The notes under the pieces are model-generated. The model saw nothing but the letters and a program-made list of their open reading frames with translations, was not told where the DNA came from and made no database searches. Both the position numbers and the translations under genes were made by a program. From Aromatoleum sp. (lineage in GTDB: Bacteria; Pseudomonadota; Gammaproteobacteria; Burkholderiales; Casimicrobiaceae), in contig JAAFGU010000094.1 in assembly GCA_010365205.1 (NCBI GenBank), positions 1 through 10,038 of the forward strand: a stretch of DNA of 10,038 bases, given 5' to 3'. Position 1 is the first letter of the stretch. Every line of letters begins with the position of its first letter. Of this stretch, positions 1 to 6,846 are shown in pieces.

Positions 1-1
1 C

Positions 2-844
2 GGAGGCATGCGAGCGTGCCTGGGCAGTGATGCCAAACCGATCCTGGCCGGACGAGCCGCGGAGATCGGCGTTGCCGCAGCCGGCCTCGCGGCCCGCGGG
101 GCGACGGGGCCCCTGGGCGTCTTCGAGGACCCGCGCGGCCTCGCGAAGTTGTTCAACAGCGACCGATTCGACCGCTCCGTCCTGGTGACGCTCGGTGCGT
201 CCTGGCACCTGCAATCGCCAGGCATCGACGTGAAGAAATACCCGGTGTGCCTGTCCGGCCACGCGGCCGCGGATGGTGTGCTCGATATTCTGCGCGAGCA
301 CAGCCTGACGGAGGCCGACGTCGCGACCGTCACCTGTACGGTGCCCCCCATTGTTGGCGCCAATCTCACCTATGGCGCCCCGTTGACGCGCCAGCAAGCC
401 CAGTTCAGTTTGCCGTTTGCGGCGGCATGCATGATGGTCTTCGGGGATATCACCCTCGATCACCTGCAAGCGGCGACCTTGGCAGATGCGCATCTAGCCC
501 GTGCCATGAAGAAGGTCCGCATGGTCGTCGCAGAAAATTGGCAGGATCACCTCCCGCGCGGGGAAGCGACGACCGGTCCCGAGGGCGCCCTCGTGAGCAT
601 TGCGACGGTGAACGGGCGTAATATTGAGCAGTTTACCGGCTGGGCGCGAGGCACCGCGGCGCGGCCCCTCGACACGCAGGAGCTCGAGGCGAAATTCATG
701 GTCTGCGCGGGCCGCATGCTGCCGGCGCAGACGGCCAGGACACTGCTCGCGACGCTGAAGCAGCTGGAGGCACTGGCCGACACGCGGGAGATCTTCCGGG
801 ATCTCGCGCCGGAGTTGGTAAAAGATCTTCATCAACGAAGTTAA
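2..844 (+). CDS. MmgE/PrpD family protein, 5'-truncated by the window edge
   Basis: This is the C-terminal part of an MmgE/PrpD-family protein. The family includes 2-methylcitrate dehydratase, cis-aconitate decarboxylase and iminodisuccinate epimerase, all acting on small di- or tricarboxylates in the cytoplasm. The frame is open to the left edge, so the ATG at 8 is probably internal. About 280 residues are present of a usual 450 or so. Counted from that ATG, family-like stretches are the GRAAEIGVAAAGLAARGATGP block (residues 15-35), the KKYPVCLSGHAAADG block (about 76-90), where family members carry K-x-Y-P-x-C followed by a conserved His, and a PLTRQQAQFSLPFA block (about 125-138). The gene ends in TAA only 14 bp before the binding-protein start, so the two are probably co-transcribed. 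The substrate cannot be told from this half, because the N-terminal helical domain lies outside the window. Family assignment is firm; function is open. Confidence 0.85.
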   Translation, partial: GGMRACLGSDAKPILAGRAAEIGVAAAGLAARGATGPLGVFEDPRGLAKLFNSDRFDRSVLVTLGASWHLQSPGIDVKKYPVCLSGHAAADGVLDILREHSLTEADVATVTCTVPPIVGANLTYGAPLTRQQAQFSLPFAAACMMVFGDITLDHLQAATLADAHLARAMKKVRMVVAENWQDHLPRGEATTGPEGALVSIATVNGRNIEQFTGWARGTAARPLDTQELEAKFMVCAGRMLPAQTARTLLATLKQLEALADTREIFRDLAPELVKDLHQRS

Positions 845-858
845 GCGGGAGAAGCGAA

Positions 859-2351
859 ATGCGACGAGTCATTGGCATGGCAGTGGCGCTGGTTGCGGTG
901 TGCATCGCCTGTGTTCAACCGTCGTGGGGGGCGGGAACCCTCAAGGTTGCCGTTCCTTCGAACCTGAACACGCTCGACCCGGCCAAGACCAAAATCGGTG
1001 AAGAGTACATCGTCAATTTTCTCGTCTTCAGCGGGCTGACCGAAATCGATCGCAACGGGAAGACGATTCCAGACCTCGCCGAACGATGGACCGCGAGCGA
1101 CGACCTCAAGACCTGGACCTTTTATCTGCGCAAAGGCGTCAAGTTCCATCACGGCCGCGACGTCGATGCACAGGACGTCATCACGACGGTGCAGCGCATC
1201 CAGGACAAGGCGACGGGATCGGTAACCCGCGTCAACTTCGAAGTCATCGACAAGATGGAGGCGGTCGACGCCAGCACCGTGCGCTTCACACTCAAGGCTC
1301 CGTACGCGGGGTTGGCCGACATCTTCAGCGATCGGCAGGCGCGGATCGTTCCGCGCGACAAGCTCGACACGCTGGCCCGCCGATCGGATCCGGGCCATTC
1401 AAGTTCAAGTCGTTCGTCCCCGGCGATCGCGTCGAGCTCGAGAAGTTTGCGGGCTACTACGTGCCCGGCGTGCCGCAGATCGATCAGGTAGTTTTGCGGA
1501 TCATGCCGGAAAGTGCGGCCCGGGCCGCGGCGCTCGAAACAGGTGAGGTCGACCTGGTATGGGACCTGCCGCTGGAGTCGATCGATCAGTTCAAGAAGAA
1601 TCCAAACGTTGTGGTGGATTCGGTCGCCACGTCGACGTGGGACGGCATCATCATGAATGGCGCGCACAAACCGTTCGACGATCGGCGCGTGCGGCGCGCC
1701 GTGCTACTTGCGGTCGACAAGCCGGCGATGGTCGAGCTGGCGCTGTTCGGCCAGGGCACGCCGACGCACACGATGATCCCGCCGGGCCATCCGTTCTACA
1801 ACAATGACATCAAGATCGGAAAGCCCGACCTGGTCACGGCAAGGAAGCTGCTCGCCGAAGCGGGTTATCCGAACGGCTTCGACCTCACCTTGTACACCCC
1901 GGTGGGCCGGCCGACGCGCGAGCGCGCCGGGCTCGCGATGCGGGAAATGTTGAAGCCTCTGAACGTCAGGGTGGACATCCAGCGCGTACCTTGGGACAAG
2001 TTCATCAACGAGATCGAAGGCAAGGCGGCCTTTTACGCCGACGGCTTCTACAGCCGGCCGACGATCGATTCCTCGACGTATCCCTGGTTCCACAGCAACG
2101 GCTCATGGAACACCACACTGTGGAATTACAAGAACGCGGAAATGGATCGCGTCCTCGATGCCGCTCGCGCAGCACGCACCGAGGCCGAACTGGCCGCCGA
2201 CTACAAGAAATTCCAGGTGCTGGCCCTTGAGGATCCCCCGGGCGTCATCGCCTACGTGCTCAATCACATCAACGCCTATCGCAAGAATGTGAAGGGCTTC
2301 CAGTCGAGCCCGATGATGTGGCTCGATCTGCGCAAAGTAACGGTCCAGTAG
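859..2351 (+). pseudogene. ABC transporter substrate-binding protein, family 5 (Dpp/Opp type), frameshifted
   Basis: This is a periplasmic solute-binding protein of the SBP_bac_5 family, which delivers peptides, opines or similar solutes to DppBC-type permeases. The ATG at 859 follows a GGGAGAAG Shine-Dalgarno. Residues 1-25 form a Sec signal peptide (MRR, hydrophobic core, SWGA). The family signature lies at about 71-108 (DLAERW, then LRKGVKFHHGRDV). The frame starting at 859 runs correctly to about residue 174 (LDTLAR, ending at 1380), then turns to low-complexity Ser/Arg and stops at 1491. The matching continuation, PIGSGPFKFKSF, begins at 1380 in the -1 frame and runs to TAG at 2349-2351. 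Restoring one base near 1375-1383, for example a C giving CGC-CCG, yields an intact protein of about 497 residues, normal for the family. Both halves are well conserved, so this is either a recent inactivating deletion or a sequencing error. A programmed frameshift is unlikely because no slippery heptamer is visible. Confidence 0.88.
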
Positions 2352-2374
2352 ACGGCAACGGGGAACGCGCGGCA

Positions 2375-2791
2375 ATGGCGCACGAGAGATTTCGCAAGTT
2401 CAACACCCGGGATACCTATCCCGAGCAGAAGCTCGACAACGACGTCTGCCAACTCGTCAAAGCCAGGGGCACGATGGTCTTTGTGCGCGGTCAGGTCGGA
2501 CAGGATCTCACCACCGCCAAGAGCGTTGGAATCGGCGACGCGACCGCCCAGACCGATCAGGCAATGGGCAATATCAAGCTGCTACTGGAAGAGGCGGGCT
2601 CCAGGCTCGAACACATCTGCCGGGTGCAAGTGTTCATCGTCGACCGGGCCTATCGCGATGCGGTGTACCAGGCGATGGGAAAGTGGTTGAAAGGCGTCTA
2701 CCCGGTCTCCACCGGCCTGATCGTGCAGGGGCTCGCGCGGCCGGAATGGGTGGTGGAGATCGAGGCAACCGCGGTCATACCCGATGCGTGA
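2375..2791 (+). CDS. RidA/YjgF/UK114 family enamine/imine deaminase
   Basis: This is a 138-residue RidA-family protein. Such proteins hydrolyse reactive enamine/imine intermediates released by PLP enzymes or amino acid oxidases to ketones and ammonia; they are cytoplasmic trimers with active sites between subunits. The family helix block (DATAQTDQAMGNIKLLLEEAG, about 55-75) is followed by RVQVFIVD (83-90). The C-terminal GLARPEWVVEIEATAV block carries Arg122, aligned with the substrate carboxylate-binding Arg of RidA, and Glu130. The frame is open upstream to an ATG at 2318, but that lies inside the binding-protein gene. The ATG at 2375, with GGGGA about 10 nt upstream and 23 nt after the previous stop, gives the normal family length. 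The aminotransferase gene follows 13 nt later, which suggests that RidA clears an imine made by that PLP enzyme or another oxidation step. This is a divergent RidA subgroup, so the exact substrate is not predictable. Confidence 0.9.
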   Translation: MAHERFRKFNTRDTYPEQKLDNDVCQLVKARGTMVFVRGQVGQDLTTAKSVGIGDATAQTDQAMGNIKLLLEEAGSRLEHICRVQVFIVDRAYRDAVYQAMGKWLKGVYPVSTGLIVQGLARPEWVVEIEATAVIPDA

Positions 2792-2804
2792 CGATTAGTG
2801 TGAC

Positions 2805-3914
2805 ATGTACCTGAGCAACCCCGCGCTCGGAACCCGTGAAGCGTACGTTCCGGGCCTGACCAAGGAACATGTCGCGACGACTTATGGCATTGCGCTGGAA
2901 GACGTGGCGAAACTCGGCTCGGCCGAAAACCCGTTCGGCCCGTCCCCGAAGGCCGCCGAGGCCGTCAAGGCCGCGATGAAAATCGACGTCTATCCCGATT
3001 GGACCGCGAATGCCCTGCGCGAGAGGATCGCCTCCAAATACGGCCATTCGCCGGAGCAAGTGATCTGCGGCGCCGGCGAGACCGAAATCATTCCCTTGAT
3101 CATCCGGGCGTTCTCCGCGCCGGGAGACAAGGTGCTGATGTTTGTTCCGGCCTTTCCCATCTATCACATGGTGGCGGAGAATGAGGGACGGGTACCGGTG
3201 TATGTCGGAATGGGCGAAGACCTGGACTTCAAATGGGACGACTATCTCGCCGCCATCAAGGACGACGTCCGCATCGTGTTCCTCACCAATCCGCACAGTC
3301 CCACGGGCCGACTGATGACGGAAGAGCAGATCCGCCGCGTTTGCGAGGCGGCGAACAAGCAGTTGGTCGTTCTCGACGAAGCCTACATCCACTTTTCGAA
3401 GACCAACGGTGGAATGGACCTCGTCAAGGAATACAGCAACCTGATCGTCCTCCGCACATTCTCGAAAGTGTTTGGCCTTGCCGGTCTGCGAGTCGGCTTC
3501 GGCATCGCTTCGCCCGAGGTCATCACACCGATGATGCACCTCAAGCCGACCTGGAACCTGGGTCAGCTGCAGACAGCGGGTGCCATCGCCGCGCTCGACG
3601 ATGACGAGCACATCAATAAGACCGTCGACGCGATCGCCGAGATGCGCGCATACGTGATGGAGAAACTCAGCAAACTCGATGGCTACTCCGTCGTGGGTCA
3701 ACCGTTCTCGAATTTCTTCCTTCTCAAGATCGAAGACAAGGCGCTCGATTCGACGAAGGTGTTCAACGAGCTTTTGAAGCGCGGTGTCATCGTCAAGGAC
3801 GGTTCGGTTTCCTTCATCGATCTCGGCAAGCGTTACCTGCGAATTGATGTCAGCCTCAAGAAGCACATGGACAGGCTGGTCGGGGCCTTGTCCGATATCG
3901 GCAGCCGCGCATAG
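2805..3914 (+). CDS. HisC-like PLP-dependent aminotransferase (class I/II)
   Basis: This is a 369-residue fold-type I aminotransferase most like histidinol-phosphate aminotransferases. The N-terminal part has the HisC-type ENPFGPSPKA block (41-50). PLP-site residues are visible: Asn162 in NPHSPTG, Asp191 and Tyr194 in VVLDEAYIHF, the Schiff-base Lys221 in RTFSKVFGLAGLRVGF, and the carboxylate-binding Arg346 in YLRIDVS. The full-length domain is intact. No his biosynthetic gene is nearby. It sits between a RidA protein and a ureohydrolase inside a transporter operon, so a catabolic amino-donor role for an imported compound is more likely than histidine synthesis; this is inference from context. 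HisC-like enzymes accept varied substrates (aromatic amino acids, imidazole-acetol phosphate, others), so the annotation stays general. The start codon lacks a good Shine-Dalgarno; translational coupling to ridA (13-nt gap) may drive it. No terminator-like hairpin with a T-run follows. Confidence 0.87.
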   Translation: MYLSNPALGTREAYVPGLTKEHVATTYGIALEDVAKLGSAENPFGPSPKAAEAVKAAMKIDVYPDWTANALRERIASKYGHSPEQVICGAGETEIIPLIIRAFSAPGDKVLMFVPAFPIYHMVAENEGRVPVYVGMGEDLDFKWDDYLAAIKDDVRIVFLTNPHSPTGRLMTEEQIRRVCEAANKQLVVLDEAYIHFSKTNGGMDLVKEYSNLIVLRTFSKVFGLAGLRVGFGIASPEVITPMMHLKPTWNLGQLQTAGAIAALDDDEHINKTVDAIAEMRAYVMEKLSKLDGYSVVGQPFSNFFLLKIEDKALDSTKVFNELLKRGVIVKDGSVSFIDLGKRYLRIDVSLKKHMDRLVGALSDIGSRA

Positions 3915-3955
3915 TCATCCGCCGTCCGGGTGGCGCACCGGCAGGTCAATCTGCA

Positions 3956-3973
3956 ACTCTCTGCATGGAGAGT
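3956..3973. repeat. Short perfect inverted repeat, possible hairpin or operator
   Basis: ACTCTC (3956-3961) and GAGAGT (3968-3973) are perfect reverse complements around a 6-nt centre, TGCATG, so the 18-bp site is almost fully symmetric. It lies 90 bp before the ureohydrolase start. No T-run follows, so it is not a standard terminator. Its position and symmetry would suit a repressor or activator half-site pair, but a 6-bp arm can arise by chance. Confidence 0.3.
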
Positions 3974-4053
3974 GACGGGAAATAAGGCCGGTAAACCCGG
4001 TACACTGAGTTTATTGGCCGTGGCCGGGGGGCCGGCATGCGGCCCAATCAATC

Positions 4054-4059
4054 GGAGGA
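4054..4059 (+). promoter_or_regulatory. Strong Shine-Dalgarno that fixes the ureohydrolase start
   Basis: GGAGGA lies 4 nt before the ATG at 4064 and is the best ribosome-binding site in the window. It decides between the ATG at 4064 and an in-frame ATG at 4037 that has no such site. Its strength suggests the ureohydrolase is translated independently of the genes upstream. Confidence 0.75.
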
Positions 4060-4063
4060 ACCA

Positions 4064-5008
4064 ATGCAGCGTTATGAAGCGAATCTTCCCAGCGTCGGGC
4101 TGGTAAGTTTCATGAAGTCGCCGATCTGCGAGGATTTCTCGAAGATCGATGCCGACGTGGCGATCCTGGGGATTCCGTACGATGCCGGCATCGGCTTTCG
4201 GCCCGGCACCCGGTTTGGACCGCGCGACATCCGGAACTACTCGGTGCGCTACAGCGGGTGGGGATCCTGGAAGTCATCGGGCTACTGGGACATCAACTCC
4301 AAGAAGCGGATGCTCGCGCAGACGCGCATCGTCGACTGCGGCGACGTCGACGTCGCGTACTACGACATCGAGCGCAACATGCGGTTGATTACGCAAAGCG
4401 TCGGCGCCATCCTCGACCGCAACGCGCTGCCGGTGATGCTCGGCGGCGACCACTCGGTGACCTTCCCCATCGTCAGCGCCTTCGAGCGTTTCGGTCCCGT
4501 CGATATCGTTCACTTCGATGCCCACCTCGACTGGATCGATCACGTCGACGGCATCAAGTTCGCCAACGGCAGCCCTTTTCGTCGCATCAGCGAGCTGCCG
4601 TTCGTACGCCACATGACGCATCTGGGCATCCGGGACCTGCGGTCGCGGGAAGGCGACTACAACGACGCGCTGAAATTCGGCGCGCAGATTTTCACCCGGC
4701 AGGCGATCAGGGAGCTGGGCACCAAGGCGGTAGTCGAGCAGATGCCAAAGATGAACAACATCTACGTGTCGATCGACATCGACGGGCTTTGCCCCTCCAT
4801 TGCCCCCGGCACGGGTTCTCCGACGGTGGATGGACTGCTCTACCACGAGGTGCGCGCGTTGTTGCAGGGTGTCGCCACCAAAGGCCGGGTGGTCGGATTC
4901 GACGTGGTCGAAGTCAATCCGATGCTCGACCTGCACGGGCAGACGTCGTTGTTGACGACGACGATGATCGCCGAGTTCCTGGGGGCCATCTTCGACCAGC
5001 CGCGGTAG
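4064..5008 (+). CDS. Ureohydrolase of the arginase/agmatinase/formiminoglutamase family, atypical active site
   Basis: This is a 314-residue binuclear metal (Mn, or Ni in some relatives) hydrolase of the family that cleaves guanidino or amidino groups to release urea or a related product. All six metal ligands are present: His130 in GGDHS (127-131), Asp152, His154 and Asp156 in DAHLD, and Asp238 and Asp240 in SIDID; Glu283 near the C terminus is also kept. Two positions are unusual. Asn168 occupies the place of the His in the HG-[TSQ] motif (here ANGSPFRR), the residue that in human arginase I is the proton-shuttling His141. Cys243 replaces the Asp of the usual LDP motif. An aromatic insert-like stretch at about 61-75 (WGSWKSSGYWD) differs from E. 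coli agmatinase. Hence the family is sure, but 'agmatinase' should not be assumed; guanidinobutyrase-, guanidinase- or formiminoglutamase-like activity on an imported compound are alternatives. The start at 4064 is set by GGAGGA. The permease gene follows after 22 bp. Confidence 0.9.
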   Translation: MQRYEANLPSVGLVSFMKSPICEDFSKIDADVAILGIPYDAGIGFRPGTRFGPRDIRNYSVRYSGWGSWKSSGYWDINSKKRMLAQTRIVDCGDVDVAYYDIERNMRLITQSVGAILDRNALPVMLGGDHSVTFPIVSAFERFGPVDIVHFDAHLDWIDHVDGIKFANGSPFRRISELPFVRHMTHLGIRDLRSREGDYNDALKFGAQIFTRQAIRELGTKAVVEQMPKMNNIYVSIDIDGLCPSIAPGTGSPTVDGLLYHEVRALLQGVATKGRVVGFDVVEVNPMLDLHGQTSLLTTTMIAEFLGAIFDQPR

Positions 5009-5030
5009 CAAAAGCCATAGGTAAATCGAC

Positions 5031-5987
5031 TTGGGGTTCTACGTTGCAAAGCGGGTAGCGACGATCGGCGTCATCCTGGTCATCATCTCCGGGCTGATCT
5101 TCGTCATCACACAGGGCCTGCCCGGTAGTGTCGCGCGCATGATTGCCGGGCAATTCGCCACACCCGATGTCATCGCGGCGATCGAGCAGAGGCTCCATCT
5201 CAACGACCCTTTATTCACCCAGTACTGGCGCTGGGCAAGCGGCATCCTGTCCGGCGATCTGGGGCAATCGCTGATCATGGAGCGGCCGATCGGCCCGATG
5301 CTGCGCGAGGCTTTGGCCAACTCCGCGCTGCTGGCAACGATCTCGATCGTGCTGCTCACCCTCGTCGGCGTGAGTCTGGGCATCGTCGCGGCGATCAAGC
5401 ACAATTCGATGCTTGACCACGGCATTTCGGTATTCACGTTCCTCGGCATTTCGGTCCCCGAGTTTTTTTGGGGGATCGTGCTGATTCTGGTGTTCGCCGG
5501 CTACCTCCACTGGCTGCCCTCGGGCGGTGCCGGCAACCTTTCCGCCGGCTGGGGCGCCTGGGCGTCGCATCTCGTGCTGCCGGCAGCGACGCTGACGTTC
5601 GCGCTGATTGCCCACGTGTCGCGGATGACCCGCTCGAGCATGCTGGAGACGCTCCGCAGTCCTTACGTGTTGTTTGCCCGCGCCAAAGGCCTGCCCGAGC
5701 GTGTCGTCCTGGTCCGGCATGCGCTGCGCAACGCGTTGCTGCCGACCATCACCGTGCTCGCCATCGATATCGGCTTGCTGATCGGCGGTGTCGTCGTCGT
5801 CGAGACCGTGTTCTCCTATCCGGGACTGGGGCGGTTGCTGATCTTCGCCATCGAGCGCCACGATCTGCCGTTGATCCAGGCCAGCATTCTCGTCATCGCG
5901 GCGATTTATTGCTTCGCCAATCTGGTCGCCGACCTTCTCTACGCATACTTCAATCCGAAGATCCGCTATGGCGGGACTCGAAGCTGA
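5031..5987 (+). CDS. ABC transporter permease, DppB/OppB type (TTG start)
   Basis: This is a 318-residue inner-membrane subunit of a peptide/nickel/opine-type ABC importer (BPD_transp_1). Membrane segments are visible near 10-28, 100-122, 134-157, 180-195, 240-258 and 284-305. The cytoplasmic coupling (EAA) motif lies at about 216-239 (ARAKGLPERVVLVRHALRNA), followed by the family stretch ETVFSYPGLGRLL (258-270). The start is a TTG at 5031: a TAA stop lies in frame at 5022-5024, no ATG or GTG occurs before the first membrane helix, and starting at the ATG at 5139 would delete that helix. A weak TAGG sits about 9 nt upstream. It would pair with the DppC-type subunit that follows, which overlaps its 3' end by 20 bp. 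No sign of damage. Confidence 0.93.
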   Translation: MGFYVAKRVATIGVILVIISGLIFVITQGLPGSVARMIAGQFATPDVIAAIEQRLHLNDPLFTQYWRWASGILSGDLGQSLIMERPIGPMLREALANSALLATISIVLLTLVGVSLGIVAAIKHNSMLDHGISVFTFLGISVPEFFWGIVLILVFAGYLHWLPSGGAGNLSAGWGAWASHLVLPAATLTFALIAHVSRMTRSSMLETLRSPYVLFARAKGLPERVVLVRHALRNALLPTITVLAIDIGLLIGGVVVVETVFSYPGLGRLLIFAIERHDLPLIQASILVIAAIYCFANLVADLLYAYFNPKIRYGGTRS

Positions 5988-6846
5988 CGCGGTGTGGACG
6001 CCGGCGCCACCGGTCTCCCGCCGCTCCCGTGTGCCCGCGACCCTGATCTGGGGTGCATTGATCGTCCTCGTCGTGCTCGCGCTGGCGGCCGCCGCGCCGT
6101 GGATCGCGCCGTACCCGTACGACGAAATGCAGATCATGGCCCGACTGAAGCCACCGAGCTTCGCGCATTGGTTCGGCACCGACGACTATGGCCGCGATGT
6201 CTTGACCCGGACGCTGATCGGCGCCCGGTTGTCGTTGCTGATGGGATTGGGCGCGACGGCGTTCTGCCTCGCCATCGGGGTGCCGATCGGGCTTTACACC
6301 GGCTATCGACGCGGCCGCGTCGAAGAGATCGTGATGCGGGCGATGGATGTGCTGATGTCGTTCCCGCCAATCCTGCTCGGCCTGCTGGTCCTTGCGGTCA
6401 CCACGCCCTCGCTGTGGAAGACCGTTCTTGCCGTTGGCGTGGTTTACGTTCCTGCCATCGTTCGCCTCACGCGCAGTGTGACGCTGGAACTGGCGCAGGA
6501 AGAATTCGTGCTTGCGGCCAGGGCGCGCGGCGACGGGTCCGCCTACATCGTGTTGCGCGAAATCCTGCCCAATGCGTGGCCGCCGATTGCCGTCGAGGGC
6601 AGCCTGCGTATCACGTTCGCCATTCTGCTTGGCGCTGCGCTGAGTTTTCTGGGCATGGGTGCGCAGCCCCCGAGTTCGGACTGGGGCCTGATGATCAGCG
6701 AAGCCCGCGCGTTCGTCGACCGCGCGCCGTGGATCGCGCTGGCACCGGGGATTGCGATGTGCGTGACCGTCATCGGCGTCAATCTGCTCGGCGACGGACT
6801 GCGCGAGTTTCTCGATCCGCGGATGCGCAGCGGGAAAGGATCGTGA
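5968..6846 (+). CDS. ABC transporter permease, DppC/OppC type
   Basis: This is a 292-residue second transmembrane subunit of the importer. A cytoplasmic N-terminal arm (1-24) precedes the first membrane helix (about 25-47). The OppC_N-type block HWFGTDDYGRDVLTRTLIGA lies at about 68-87, the EAA coupling loop at about 183-206 (ARARGDGSAYIVLREILPN), then LSFLGMGAQPPSSDWG (225-240) and a C-terminal FLDPRMR (281-287), all typical of DppC/OppC/GsiD proteins. The ATG at 5968 lies inside the end of the DppB-type gene, and the stop TGA overlaps the GTG start of the ATPase gene (GTGA at 6843-6846), so the three are translationally coupled. A long open frame on the same strand across this gene is a shadow continuing upstream from the ATPase frame. 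Confidence 0.94.
   Translation: MAGLEADAVWTPAPPVSRRSRVPATLIWGALIVLVVLALAAAAPWIAPYPYDEMQIMARLKPPSFAHWFGTDDYGRDVLTRTLIGARLSLLMGLGATAFCLAIGVPIGLYTGYRRGRVEEIVMRAMDVLMSFPPILLGLLVLAVTTPSLWKTVLAVGVVYVPAIVRLTRSVTLELAQEEFVLAARARGDGSAYIVLREILPNAWPPIAVEGSLRITFAILLGAALSFLGMGAQPPSSDWGLMISEARAFVDRAPWIALAPGIAMCVTVIGVNLLGDGLREFLDPRMRSGKGS

Larger units (their letters stand above)
3915..4063 (+). other. Intergenic region between aminotransferase and ureohydrolase
   Basis: This 149-bp gap is the largest in the window and has no convincing coding potential. It holds a short perfect inverted repeat (3956-3973), a TACACT hexamer at 4001-4006 that matches the sigma-70 -10 consensus at four of six positions, and a G/C-rich stretch around 4021-4045. 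No -35 box at the normal 16-18 bp spacing was found, and no intrinsic terminator with a T-run. It could carry an internal promoter or regulator site for the ureohydrolase and transporter half of the cluster. The evidence is weak. Confidence 0.3.

Noticed and set aside
1086..1379. N-terminal part of a 421-codon open frame beginning with ATG at 1086
   Set aside because: Up to about 1379 this frame is a low-complexity Arg-rich shadow of the binding-protein gene; only the part from about 1380 is real coding sequence, joined to the upstream frame by the frame break.
1374..1386. Programmed -1 ribosomal frameshift in the binding-protein gene
   Set aside because: No X-XXY-YYZ slippery heptamer lies at the junction, no clear downstream pseudoknot was seen, and this protein family is not known to use recoding.
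2775..3866. Minus-strand open frame of 363 codons
   Set aside because: It is antisense to the aminotransferase, whose PLP-site motifs make the plus strand clearly the coding one.
4010..4045. G/C-rich GGCC-containing stretch as an intrinsic terminator
   Set aside because: The GGCC repeats could pair weakly, but no T-run follows and the stretch runs straight into the ribosome-binding site of the next gene.
5994..6842. Open frame extending the ATPase protein upstream by 283 codons (1014 residues in total)
   Set aside because: The extension lies fully over the DppC-type permease gene, is Arg/Ala/Asp-rich with no family resemblance, and the GTG at 6843 with a GTGA overlap is the natural start.
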